Assembly: GCA_000720805.1 (NCBI GenBank)
Contig: JODI01000061.1
Coordinates: 1 to 50,714 of the forward strand
Source of the DNA: Streptomyces violaceoruber
GTDB taxonomy: Bacteria > Actinomycetota > Actinomycetes > Streptomycetales > Streptomycetaceae
Reading direction: 5' to 3'
Length of the DNA stretch: 50,714 nucleotides
A program made the position numbers and the translations under genes. The notes beneath the pieces are model-generated. The model had not been told where the DNA came from. It was given only the letters and a program-made list of their open reading frames with translations, and searched no databases. Of the stretch, positions 25,419 to 33,183 are shown in pieces (the stretch's first letter is position 1; each line of letters opens with the position of its first letter).

Positions 25419-26225
25419 GTGTCGAGCAGTGGGTATCTGCGCTATGTCGCCCTGGGCGACAGTCACACCGAGGGGCTCGGGGACGGCGACGACGTCCGTG
25501 GTCTTCGGGGCTGGGCGGACCGGCTCGCCGAGCAGGTCGCCCGCCACAGCCCCGGCCTGCTCTACGCCAACCTCGCGGTGCGCGGCCGTAAGGCCGGTCA
25601 GGTGCGCGCCGAGCAACTGGCTCCGGGTCTCGCGATGCGGCCCGACCTCGCCACCGTGGTGGCTGGGGTCAACGACGTGTTGCGCCCGGGCTGCGACCTC
25701 GACGAGGTGGCCGGCCATGTCGAGGCGATGTTCGCCGCCCTCACCGCGCAGGGCGCCACCGTCGCGACTCTCATGTTTCCCGATGTCGGGCGTATCACGC
25801 CGTTGGCCCGCCCGATCGGTCACCGTGTTCTCGCACTCAACGCCCGCATCCGGGAGGCCGCCGACCGCCACGGTGTGGTGGTGGCGGAGACGGCCGCGCA
25901 CGCGGCGGCGACCGATCCGCGGTTGTGGAGTGCCGACCGGCTGCACGCCGGCCCGCTGGGGCACGCGCGCATCGCGGCTGCCGTGGCCCATGCGCTCGGT
26001 CTGCCGGACAGCGACGACACATGGACCCTCCCTCTTCCGGCCGAGCGGACAGGCATCTCCGGCTGGAGGACCGTGGGTGCCGAACTGCGCTGGGCCGGCA
26101 CCTTCCTCGGCCCCTGGGTCGGCCGCCGCCTGCGTGGCCGCTCCTCCGGCGACGGCCGCCAGGCCAAGCGGCCGGCCCTGCTTCCGATGGCCGCGTCCGC
26201 CGGGGACACCTCCTCAGCCGTATGA
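25419..26225 (+). CDS. SGNH/GDSL-family hydrolase
   Basis: 268-residue SGNH hydrolase without a signal peptide. Block I is ALGDSHTEG with the nucleophile S15, block III is VAGVNDVLRPG (N85), and block V is SADRLHAGPLGH (D173, H176). These enzymes are esterases or lipases acting on acyl esters of lipids or sugars. GTG 25419 sits right before the first beta strand, with GAGAGGCGG about 10 bases upstream. The C-terminal tail after residue 200 (GWRTVGAELRWAGTFLGPW) is common in actinobacterial members. Expression is probably controlled through the upstream palindrome. Confidence 0.87.
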   Translation: MSSSGYLRYVALGDSHTEGLGDGDDVRGLRGWADRLAEQVARHSPGLLYANLAVRGRKAGQVRAEQLAPGLAMRPDLATVVAGVNDVLRPGCDLDEVAGHVEAMFAALTAQGATVATLMFPDVGRITPLARPIGHRVLALNARIREAADRHGVVVAETAAHAAATDPRLWSADRLHAGPLGHARIAAAVAHALGLPDSDDTWTLPLPAERTGISGWRTVGAELRWAGTFLGPWVGRRLRGRSSGDGRQAKRPALLPMAASAGDTSSAV

Positions 26226-26325
26226 GGCTCCGCCCGCGACGACGCCGGCGGCTCCTCCTGCTGCACTTCTCTCTTCCTCGTACCAAGAAGTCGTCCCAGG
26301 GCGGAGACAGGATCGACTGGAAGCT

Positions 26326-26604
26326 GATGGACGAGGAGGAGATGAAGGAGGAACTGGGCAAGGGCAAGCTGTTCGACGCGCTCGTCGTGCCCCGCGCATT
26401 CACGGCCACTGTCGCCGCCCTCACCGACCCCGGGGTGGCCGGCAAGCCCGTCCGCCCGACACTCACCGTGCTGACCCGGGGCTGGCGTGGGACTCGCGGT
26501 CGCCGGCCTCTTCGGCTTCGGCGTGACCCGGTTCTACGACCGCAAGGGGCTCCATCGCATTCCCGCCGACGAGGAACCGCAGCCGCTCCTCGCCCGGGCA
26601 TAGT
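26326..26604 (+). pseudogene. Small membrane-protein gene, frameshifted
   Basis: The ATG at 26326 opens a frame MDEEEMKEELGKGKLFDALV followed by FTATVAALTDPGV and PTLTVLTRG. Near 26480-26490 the coding pattern moves to another frame that gives GLAVAGLFGFGVTRFYDRKG and IPADEEPQPLLARA to a stop at 26602-26604. Joined, the two parts would be a roughly 92-residue protein with one membrane segment near the C-terminus. A one-base loss would explain the break, unless it is a sequencing error. The family is not recognised. Confidence 0.5.
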
Positions 26605-26687
26605 CCGACGGCCGGTGAGGGGTGGAGTCGGGCACGATCGCCCCACCCCCTCTTTCCTGACCGATCGTGCAGGTGGGATCGTCGCGG

Positions 26688-27263
26688 TCAGCCGTCGGCC
26701 CGCAGTGCCGCTGTGCGCTGTTCGAGCCTGCGCAGCGCCATGTCCCCCCACTGGAGGTTCTCCCGCTCGAACGACATCCCGCGCAGCAGGGTGAGATACG
26801 GGCCGATGCGCTCGGCCTCGGCGAAGTACGCCTCCTCAGAGCGCCCGTCGAGCAGGCGCTGCCGGAGCCGCTCGTAGCGGGCCAGCTTGGCGGTGGCCCA
26901 CTCCATGCGCTCGGCGATGGCGGTCCGGACCGTTTCCATGTCGCCCGCGTCCAGGCACTGCACCTTGACGAGCAACTCGTCCCGGATCACCGCCGGCTTA
27001 CCCAAGGGTTCGGCGGTGTAGGCGTGGACGGCCTTCCGCCCGGCCTCCGTCAAGGAGAACAGTCGCTTGTTGGGGCGGCGCTTCTGCTCGACGACGCGGG
27101 CCGTGACGAGTCCTTCGGCCTCCATGCGATCCAGCTCCCGGTAGAGCTGCTGAGGCGTCGACATCCAGAAGTTGGCGACCGTCGCGTCGAACGCCTTCGC
27201 GAGGTCGTACCCGGACGCCTCGCCCTCCAACAGTGCGGCCATCACCGCGTTCCGCAAAGCCAT
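26688..27263 (-). CDS. PadR-family transcriptional regulator
   Basis: 191 residues. The N-terminal PadR winged helix (LRNAVMAALLEGEASGYDLA, then MSTPQQLYRELDRMEAEGLV) is followed by a C-terminal helical Vir-type domain (MEWATAKLARYERLRQRLLD). It is a dimeric repressor of unknown effector. The ATG at 27263 lacks a clear Shine-Dalgarno sequence. Its upstream DNA has the AT-rich motif TAATCAACAATG also found before the SGNH gene, so autoregulation plus control of that gene is likely. Confidence 0.88.
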   Translation of the reverse strand: MALRNAVMAALLEGEASGYDLAKAFDATVANFWMSTPQQLYRELDRMEAEGLVTARVVEQKRRPNKRLFSLTEAGRKAVHAYTAEPLGKPAVIRDELLVKVQCLDAGDMETVRTAIAERMEWATAKLARYERLRQRLLDGRSEEAYFAEAERIGPYLTLLRGMSFERENLQWGDMALRRLEQRTAALRADG

Positions 27264-27281
27264 GGATGCAAGCTAACAGAT

Positions 27282-27293
27282 TAATCAACAATG
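27282..27293. promoter_or_regulatory. Putative PadR half-site
   Basis: TAATCAACAATG lies 18-30 bases before the PadR start and matches 11 of 12 bases of TAATCAACTATG at 25331-25342, next to the palindrome of the SGNH gene. A second half-site in the nearby CTAACAGATTAATC is plausible. Confidence 0.45.
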
Positions 27294-27388
27294 TGACCGA
27301 GAGTCACCCCTCCCCTGCAGACAAGCCCTAACGGGCTCTCTATTCTCTACCGCACCTATTCACATCTTTGTGTATCAGAGGTGGGCTC

Positions 27389-27781
27389 ATGCATCCCTTC
27401 CGCAAGGCCGTCGAGAGCGGCGACCTGGACGCCGTGGCCGCTCTGCTGGCCGATGACGTCGTCTTCACCAGCCCCGTCACCTTCAAGCCGTACCCGGGCA
27501 AGGCGATCACCGCAGCGATCCTGCGCGGCGTGCTCCGGGTCTTCGAGGACTTCGCCTACGTCCGCGAGATCGCCAATTCCGACGGCCGCGATCACGCCTT
27601 CGTCTTCACCGCCACTGTGGCCGGCAAGCAGCTCCAGGGATGCGACTTCCTGCACTTCGACGACGACGGGAAGATCGACGAGTTCACGGTGATGGTGCGC
27701 CCGCTCTCCGCCGCCCAGGCGCTCGGCGAGGCCATGGGCGCCCAGTTCGAGCAGATCGCCCGAGAGGCCGCCGAACAGTAA
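27389..27781 (+). CDS. SnoaL/NTF2-like domain protein
   Basis: 130-residue protein of the NTF2-like alpha/beta barrel fold. It starts with HPFRKAVESGDLDAVAALLADDVVF and has the strand pattern FVFTATVAGKQLQGCDFLHF and KIDEFTVMVRP. Members are small isomerases, hydrolases or accessory proteins, and the activity here is not known. ATG 27389 follows AGAGGTGGG. The remains of an FAD-dependent desaturase-like gene begin directly after its stop, so the two were probably one operon. Confidence 0.82.
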   Translation: MHPFRKAVESGDLDAVAALLADDVVFTSPVTFKPYPGKAITAAILRGVLRVFEDFAYVREIANSDGRDHAFVFTATVAGKQLQGCDFLHFDDDGKIDEFTVMVRPLSAAQALGEAMGAQFEQIAREAAEQ

Positions 27782-28165
27782 CCAGGACGACGGACTTCGA
27801 CGCGGTGGTCATCGGCGCGACGCCGGACTGACCGCCGCCACCCTCCAACGCTGGGCCTGCGCACCCTCCTGGCGGAGCGCCACAACGTCCCCGGCGGCTG
27901 CGCCACCTCCTTTCGACGAGGCCGCTTCGAGTTCGAGACGGCGCTGCACCAGCTGTCCGGAGTCGGCCTGGAAGTCCAGCCGTACAAGCTACGCGGGCTG
28001 TTCGAGAAGCTGGGCGTCGCCGACTCGCTGTAGTTCGCCCAGGAGCACGACCTGTATCGCGCCGTGGTACCCGGTCGACACGATGTGACCCAGCCCGCCG
28101 ACTGGGTCGGCGCCGTGGACGCCCCGGAGGACGCCTTCCCCGGCAACCGCGATCGATCGGCAGCC
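27782..28165 (+). pseudogene. Phytoene desaturase-like NAD(P)/FAD oxidoreductase remnant
   Basis: Right after the SnoaL-like gene come the pieces TDFDAVVIGA, then in another frame LGLRTLLAERHNVPGGCATS, RRGRFEFETALHQLSGVGLE, LRGLFEKLGVADSL, an in-frame TAG, and FAQEHDLYRAVVPGRHDV. This is the N-terminal third of a phytoene desaturase/carotenoid isomerase-like flavoprotein. The Gly-rich FAD loop is damaged, and at least two frameshifts plus one nonsense codon are present. The remaining ~350 residues are absent. It is not functional. Confidence 0.75.
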
Positions 28166-28226
28166 CCACGAAGACGACCTCGACGAACACTTCGGCCCTC
28201 TCTCTGAACCCGGCGAACCACAGCGG

Positions 28227-28853
28227 TCAGAGCACCTGGCTGCTCGCCGGTCGACCGTTCGCCGGCGCCTCGGTTTGCCAGCCGAGAAGGATCGCGCGGA
28301 GCGCCTGTTCGGCGAGGCGGCGGGCGCGATCGCTGCCTACGTTGCCGAGGTAACTGAGCGACGCGATGCCGTACAGCGTGCCCCAGAGGATCTCGCAAGC
28401 CTGGTCGAAATCGGCCAGGACCACGTCGTGTGCAGCCGACCAGGAGGTGAGCAACTCCTTGAGGACGTCGATGACCGGTTCCGCGACGCGTCGGCGTTCG
28501 TCCGCGTCGACCATCGGGTCGTTCATGACCTGGTAGAGGTGGGGGTGCTCGCCGGCGAACCGGACGTACTCCGACGCGATGCGCGTCATGCGCCGGTCCG
28601 TGTCGGGCTCCTGTGCGGCTCGGCGGAACTCGGTCAGCATCAGGCGGTGGCCGTGCGCGACCAGCTCCAGTACGAGCGCGTCCTTGTTGGCGAAGTGCTG
28701 GTAGACGACGGGCGCGGAATATTCGACGTCGGTGGCGATGCGCCGGATCGTCAGGGCCCCGATGCCCTCGGTCTCGAGGACATGCAGCGCGGCCTCGATG
28801 ATCCGCTCCCGGGTGTTCGCCCGTTCGCGGGCCCGTCTTGTGCTGGTCGGCAT
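28227..28853 (-). CDS. TetR-family transcriptional regulator
   Basis: 208 residues with an N-terminal TetR helix-turn-helix (residues ~13-60: TRERIIEAALHVLETEGIGA, TIRRIATDVEYSAPVVYQHF) and a helical ligand domain with a WHG-type C-terminal half. It diverges from a Dabb gene and an epimerase-like gene across a 122-bp space holding a near-perfect palindrome, its probable operator. It likely represses those two genes, and perhaps itself, until a small ligand is present. The ligand is unknown. Confidence 0.88.
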   Translation of the reverse strand: MPTSTRRARERANTRERIIEAALHVLETEGIGALTIRRIATDVEYSAPVVYQHFANKDALVLELVAHGHRLMLTEFRRAAQEPDTDRRMTRIASEYVRFAGEHPHLYQVMNDPMVDADERRRVAEPVIDVLKELLTSWSAAHDVVLADFDQACEILWGTLYGIASLSYLGNVGSDRARRLAEQALRAILLGWQTEAPANGRPASSQVL

Positions 28854-28900
28854 GGTCTGTCACTTCGCTTCGATGGTGTTCTCGAACACTAGTCACCGTC

Positions 28901-28959
28901 TTGACCGCGTCTACGATGCGCGTCATAGTTAACGCCGTTAGGAAATCTAACGACGTTAA
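28901..28959 (+). promoter_or_regulatory. Promoter with overlapping TetR operator
   Basis: TTGACC (28901-28906) and CATAGT (28924-28929) are spaced by 17 bases as -35 and -10. Overlapping the -10, TTAACGCCGTTAG (28929-28941) and CTAACGACGTTAA (28947-28959) form an inverted repeat with 12 of 13 matched bases around a 5-base centre. Binding here would block the plus-strand promoter. Confidence 0.78.
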
Positions 28960-28975
28960 GAACGGGTAGTAAGTC

Positions 28976-29380
28976 ATGATTTACCACATCAACAGAGTCA
29001 CGATGAAGGACACTGCGACGCCTGAGCAGATCGAGGGAGTGCTGGAGAGCTGGCGCAATCAGGGCCGGTCGAACCCCGCCATCAAGTCCTTCGTCGTCGG
29101 TCGCGACCACGGCGGCGACTACACATACGGCGCGGTGTTCGTCGTCGAACATCTCGACGGGCTCTTCGCCTACCTGACGCACCCGACCACCTACCAGACC
29201 GACCACCTGGGGCTGCACCTGGTCGAACAGCTGGAGATCTTCGACGTCAGTGACGACGGCGACCCCGACCTGAACGCCAAGATCCAGGAACTGCACCGGC
29301 GCCGCAACGAGCTCAACCCGCAGATCGCCGGCATGCTCGCCGACGTGCCCGCCTATACCGGCTCCGGCGTGGACGACTGA
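28976..29380 (+). CDS. Dabb-domain (stress-responsive alpha/beta barrel) protein
   Basis: 134-residue Dabb-type dimeric alpha/beta barrel: MIYHINRVTMKDTATPEQIE, GRDHGGDYTYGAVFVVEHLD and LTHPTTYQTDHLG are the typical strands and helix. Such proteins act as small cyclases, decarboxylases or stress proteins. The ATG at 28976 follows the TetR operator by 16 bases and has only a weak AAGAACGGG ribosome site. The epimerase-like gene starts 28 bases downstream, so the two form one operon. Confidence 0.8.
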   Translation: MIYHINRVTMKDTATPEQIEGVLESWRNQGRSNPAIKSFVVGRDHGGDYTYGAVFVVEHLDGLFAYLTHPTTYQTDHLGLHLVEQLEIFDVSDDGDPDLNAKIQELHRRRNELNPQIAGMLADVPAYTGSGVDD

Positions 29381-29408
29381 CCGATACCCCGGAGAAGGAG
29401 AAACCGCC

Positions 29409-30311
29409 ATGGCCAAGCACGTCATCATCGGTGCCGGTTCCATCGGTACCAACGTCGCTCGTCTGCTCGCCGAGCGCGGCGAGAGCGTCCGGATCGTCAC
29501 CCGCAGCGGCTCCGGCCCCGAGCACCGGCTGATCGACCGGGTTGCCGCGGACGCGTCCGACCCGTCCCGCCTGACCGAGCTGTCCCGCGGTGCGGAAGTG
29601 ATCTACCACTGCGCCAATCCACCCTCATACACGGTGTGGGAGCGCCTGTTGCCGCCCCTGCAGACGGCGGCCATCACCGCCGCCAAGGCGAACGACGCCG
29701 TCCTCGCGCTGACCGGCAGCCTTTACGCCTACGGTCCGCAGCCCGGTGGCCGGATGAACGAACACACCCCCATGGCCGCCACCGGGCACAAGGGCCGCCT
29801 GCGCAGACGCATGTGGGAACAGGCCCTCGCCGGAGGGATCCGCACCGTCGAGGTTCGCGGCTCCGACTACATCGGCAAGGACGCCAACGGCATCTACTCC
29901 CTGCTCATCAAGTCGGCCCTGCAGAAGGGAAAAGCGGCCTGGATCACCGGCCACCTGGACATGCCGCACACCTTCACCTTCAACGGCGACATGGCACAGG
30001 CCCTCATCACGCTGGCCTCGCAAGAACGCGCGTGGGGCCGACCCTGGCACGTGCCGTCCGCGCCGGCCGTCACGATTCGCGAGCTGGCGCGGCGCTACGC
30101 CGTCGCGGCGGGCCGGCCACCGGTCAAACTCATCCAGATACCGCGCTCCGTGACGCGTACGGCCGGGCTGATCGTGCCGATCGCCCGCGAGATGGCCGAG
30201 ATGGACTACCAGTGGTACGCGCCGTTCCACATGGACGCGACGGAGACCGCCGACACCTTCCGCCTGACCGCCACCGACCTCGACACCGCCGTCCGCAACG
30301 AGGTCAGCTGA
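29409..30311 (+). CDS. NAD(P)-dependent epimerase/dehydratase-like protein
   Basis: 300-residue atypical short-chain dehydrogenase. The Rossmann loop is HVIIGAGSIGTNVARLLAER (G8-G13 region). The usual YxxxK dyad is not clear after ALTGSLYAYGP, so it may be a non-catalytic NmrA-like or a divergent reductase. C-terminal segments HTFTFNGDMAQALITLA and WHVPSAPAVTIRELAR match the sugar-epimerase group. GGAGAAGGAG precedes the ATG. It is co-transcribed with the Dabb gene under the TetR operator. Confidence 0.82.
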   Translation: MAKHVIIGAGSIGTNVARLLAERGESVRIVTRSGSGPEHRLIDRVAADASDPSRLTELSRGAEVIYHCANPPSYTVWERLLPPLQTAAITAAKANDAVLALTGSLYAYGPQPGGRMNEHTPMAATGHKGRLRRRMWEQALAGGIRTVEVRGSDYIGKDANGIYSLLIKSALQKGKAAWITGHLDMPHTFTFNGDMAQALITLASQERAWGRPWHVPSAPAVTIRELARRYAVAAGRPPVKLIQIPRSVTRTAGLIVPIAREMAEMDYQWYAPFHMDATETADTFRLTATDLDTAVRNEVS

Positions 30312-30538
30312 ACTCCCACCGCCACACCTGCAGGCCGAGGGCATGGCCGCCCACACCGTGAACGTTCGTGGTCACGGCACTAGGTGTATTGGCCCGCAGC
30401 GTTGTTCACACGGCTGATTGGCGGCTTGCCTCCGAGTGCGGTGTGGTGCCCACTCGTACACCCCCGCCCTGCCGAAGATCCCCGTCCACGGCAGTCAACG
30501 AGCAGCATCCGCAAAGGTCTCATTCGACCCACGAACTC

Positions 30539-30570
30539 GCGTTCCCTCCCGAAAGCGTTCCCTCCCGAAA
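30539..30570. repeat. Perfect 16-bp tandem duplication
   Basis: GCGTTCCCTCCCGAAA occurs twice in a row (30539-30554 and 30555-30570). A helical-phase repeat of this size could be a pair of regulator sites, or a simple duplication. Confidence 0.8.
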
Positions 30571-30740
30571 CCGCAGGCAGCACACCCACGTCAGCAGACC
30601 CTCCTGTCGCGCCGATGAACCACCGCATCCAGTACAGGCGCTCACCCTCGATCACCAGAAGTCACTTCTGCCAAGTCCAGCGGCAGCAGTTCCAACCCCG
30701 ACGAGCCTGCGCTTACACCGCGCCTGACGCCCATTGCAGG

Positions 30741-30853
30741 GAAGCGCTTCGACGCAAGGTCTTTCGGACTCGGTGCAGTTTCCATGCGGATCAGACCGTT
30801 CTCTCCGTCGCCAGGCTGCGCTAGGCTCCCGCAACGTGTCGAAGCGCTTCGAC
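30741..30853. promoter_or_regulatory. Two LacI-type operators, ~100 bp apart
   Basis: GAAGCGCTTC at 30741-30750 and the perfect 16-bp palindrome GTCGAAGCGCTTCGAC at 30838-30853 share the central CG typical of LacI-family operators. The 100-bp distance would allow a repression loop. The sequence differs from the Streptomyces CebR box TGGGAGCGCTCCCA, so another sugar-responsive LacI protein is likely; its gene is not in this window. Confidence 0.75.
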
Positions 30854-30896
30854 GTGGAGTTGACGCCGCCGACATGAGGGCAGGCCTTTCGACTCA

Positions 30897-32627
30897 ATGG
30901 AGAGCTCTATGCCGAGTTCAGCCGGTTTCACTCGCCGCCAGGCCATGACGGCCTCCGCGGCCCTCGCCGTCGCGGCGTTGTCCACCCCATCGGCCGCCCA
31001 GGCCGCTGCCCGGTCCGCTGGTTCCGCCGCGTCGGCGTCCGCGCTGGACGTGGTCGCAGACATGCAGCCGGGCTGGAATCTGGGCAACACCTTCGAGGCC
31101 ATCGGCGCCGACGAAACGGCGTGGGGCAACCCGCGGGTGACCCGGGCGTTCTTCCGCAGGCTGAAGGCGCAGGGCTTCAGGAGCATCCGGATCCCGGTGA
31201 CCTGGGGCCAGCACGAGGGCCCGGCTCCGGCCTACACCCTCGACCCGATGTTCCTGGCCAGGATCAAGGAGGTGGTCGACTGGGCCCTGGCCGATGGTTT
31301 CCACGTTCTGATCAACATGCACGGTGACGCGTGGCAGTGGGTGCTGAACATGCCGGCCCAGCATGACGCGGTCCTGGCCCAGTACACGGCAACCTGGCAG
31401 CAGATCGCGGCCACCTTCCGGGACGAGTCGCGCCGACTGCTTTTCGAGAGCGTCAACGAGCCCTTCTTCACCGGCAGTTCAGGCGACGAGCAGAACGCCG
31501 TTCTGATGAACGAGCTCAACACGACCTTCCACTCCGTTGTGCGCGCGACCGGCGGAGGCAATGCCGACCGGCTGCTGGTCATGCCGACCTTGGGGGACAC
31601 CCCGGATCAGGCCAAGATCGACAGCCTGCTCGCCACCTTCGCCGCGCTCGACGACCCGAATCTCGTGGCCTCGGTCCACTACTACAGTTTCTGGCCCTTC
31701 AGCGTGAACCTCGCCGGCTACACGACCTTCAACGCGGCCACCCAGCAGGACCTGACCGACACGTTCGACCTGGTCCACAAGGCCTTCGTGGCCAACGGGA
31801 TCCCGGCCGTCGTCGGTGAGTACGGGCTGCTCGGCTGGGACTCCGGCCCCGGCACGGTCGAAGAGGGAGAGACGCTCAAGTACCTCGAGTATCTCGGCCA
31901 CTACGCGCGATACCGGGGCTTGACCACGATGCTGTGGGACAACGGCAGTCGCTTCAACCGCCGCACCCTGCAATGGAACGACCCGAGCCTCTATGCGCAG
32001 ATACGGTCGAGCTGGACCGGGCGCTCCGGCACCGCCTCCACCGATCAGCTCTTCGTGCCCAAGGGCAGGACCCCGGCGGACGCGACGATCACGCTGAACC
32101 TCAACGGCACCAGGCTGACGAGGATCGATGTCGGCACCCGTCATCTGATCCGGGGCGTGGACTACACCGTCAGCGGCAGCACGCTGACGATCGCGGCGGC
32201 GACGCTCGGCCGGCTGACCGCGTCGCAGGAGCACGGCACGAATGCCGTCCTGTCCCTCCGGTTCACGGACGGAACTCCTTGGGCCGTCAACGTCATCACC
32301 TATGACAAGCCGGTGCTGACGAGCGCGAAGGGTACGACCGCCTCGCTGGTGATACCCACCACGTTCAACGGGGACAAGCTGGCGACCATGGAAGCCGTAT
32401 ATGCCGACGGCAGCCCCGCCGGTCCGCAGTCCTGGACGACGTACAAGCAGTTCAACGTGGCCTTCACGCCGGACTACACCGCGGGCACGATCACCTTGCC
32501 GACCGCGTTCTTCGGCGATGTCACCGACGGCGCCGCCGTGACCCTCACCTTCTACTTCTGGAGCGGGACGCGACTGACGTACACGCTGACCAGGTCCGGC
32601 ACCGCGGTCACCGGTACCTCCGCCTGA
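30897..32627 (+). CDS. Secreted GH5 endoglucanase with X2 and CBM46-like modules
   Basis: 576-residue secreted glycoside hydrolase. The twin-arginine signal is residues 1-37 (R13-R14, cut near AQA-AA). The GH5 catalytic domain (about 50-375, subfamily 4-like) has acid/base E188 (FESVNEPF) and nucleophile E308 (VVGEYGLLGW). Residues ~385-470 are a CBM_X2/immunoglobulin-like module (PKGRTPADATITLNLNGTRL), and ~475-568 a CBM46-like module. This order is known from Bacillus Cel5B-type enzymes, where the terminal module completes the active cleft. Substrates are beta-1,4-glucans or xyloglucan. A second ATG at 30909, preceded by GGAGAG, is an alternative start. It is probably sugar-induced through the upstream operators. 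Confidence 0.88.
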   Translation: MESSMPSSAGFTRRQAMTASAALAVAALSTPSAAQAAARSAGSAASASALDVVADMQPGWNLGNTFEAIGADETAWGNPRVTRAFFRRLKAQGFRSIRIPVTWGQHEGPAPAYTLDPMFLARIKEVVDWALADGFHVLINMHGDAWQWVLNMPAQHDAVLAQYTATWQQIAATFRDESRRLLFESVNEPFFTGSSGDEQNAVLMNELNTTFHSVVRATGGGNADRLLVMPTLGDTPDQAKIDSLLATFAALDDPNLVASVHYYSFWPFSVNLAGYTTFNAATQQDLTDTFDLVHKAFVANGIPAVVGEYGLLGWDSGPGTVEEGETLKYLEYLGHYARYRGLTTMLWDNGSRFNRRTLQWNDPSLYAQIRSSWTGRSGTASTDQLFVPKGRTPADATITLNLNGTRLTRIDVGTRHLIRGVDYTVSGSTLTIAAATLGRLTASQEHGTNAVLSLRFTDGTPWAVNVITYDKPVLTSAKGTTASLVIPTTFNGDKLATMEAVYADGSPAGPQSWTTYKQFNVAFTPDYTAGTITLPTAFFGDVTDGAAVTLTFYFWSGTRLTYTLTRSGTAVTGTSA

Positions 32628-33183
32628 AATCGGGCCCGTCGGGAAGTCGCGAGGCTGCGAGACCTCCAGTACTGGCTGGTGACGGGCGCTTCGCTGTACG
32701 TGCCCGGCGGTGTGACGGCCGATCTCCAGGGATCGGCCGTCACACCGTTCACCTCCGGCCCGGCGAGGGTGTCCGCGAGGAAGAGATCTACGGAGCGTGG
32801 GGCGGTCAGGCGATGGTCCGAAGAACAACGACCCCGTGGTCTTCGCTGCAGAGATGGGCAGCGCGCATAACGCTGACCGTCAACAGCGCAGAGACGTACG
32901 GCTGATCACGGTGGGCCCTTTCATGAGCGCCTGGAATCGGAGCAGCAGGCAACCGAAAGCGTCACCGTCTCGACCCCGGCGCTACTTGGACTGCTCCGGG
33001 ACAGTCCGGAGCCTCCATCGGACCCGGAGCGGTTCACCTTCGCCCGCCTCAAGTCCTGACGACTGCCACGACAAGCCCGATGCTCGACCAACCGCGTCGG
33101 CTGCAAGTCGGACGACAACAGCGGTACCGCCGATCTCTGGCGGGGTTCTGCCGCCTTCACCTCTTCAGTGATCGGTCGGGGTG
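32628..33183. other. Intergenic region after the cellulase gene
   Basis: Apart from the terminator hairpin at 32708-32747, these 556 bases hold no gene I can support. The frames crossing it are short or are antisense shadows of the dehydrogenase gene. Confidence 0.55.
32708..32747 (+). terminator. Strong terminator of the cellulase gene
   Basis: A perfect 17-bp stem (32708-32724 with 32731-32747, arm GGTGTGACGGCCGATC plus a closing C-G pair) with a 6-base loop, 80 bases past the stop. Confidence 0.88.

Larger units (their letters stand above)
30312..30896. promoter_or_regulatory. Long control region upstream of the cellulase gene
   Basis: No gene is supported in these 585 bases. They contain a perfect 16-bp tandem duplication (30539-30570) and two LacI-type palindromes at 30741-30750 and 30838-30853. 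The cellulase promoter must lie in the right part. Confidence 0.6.
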
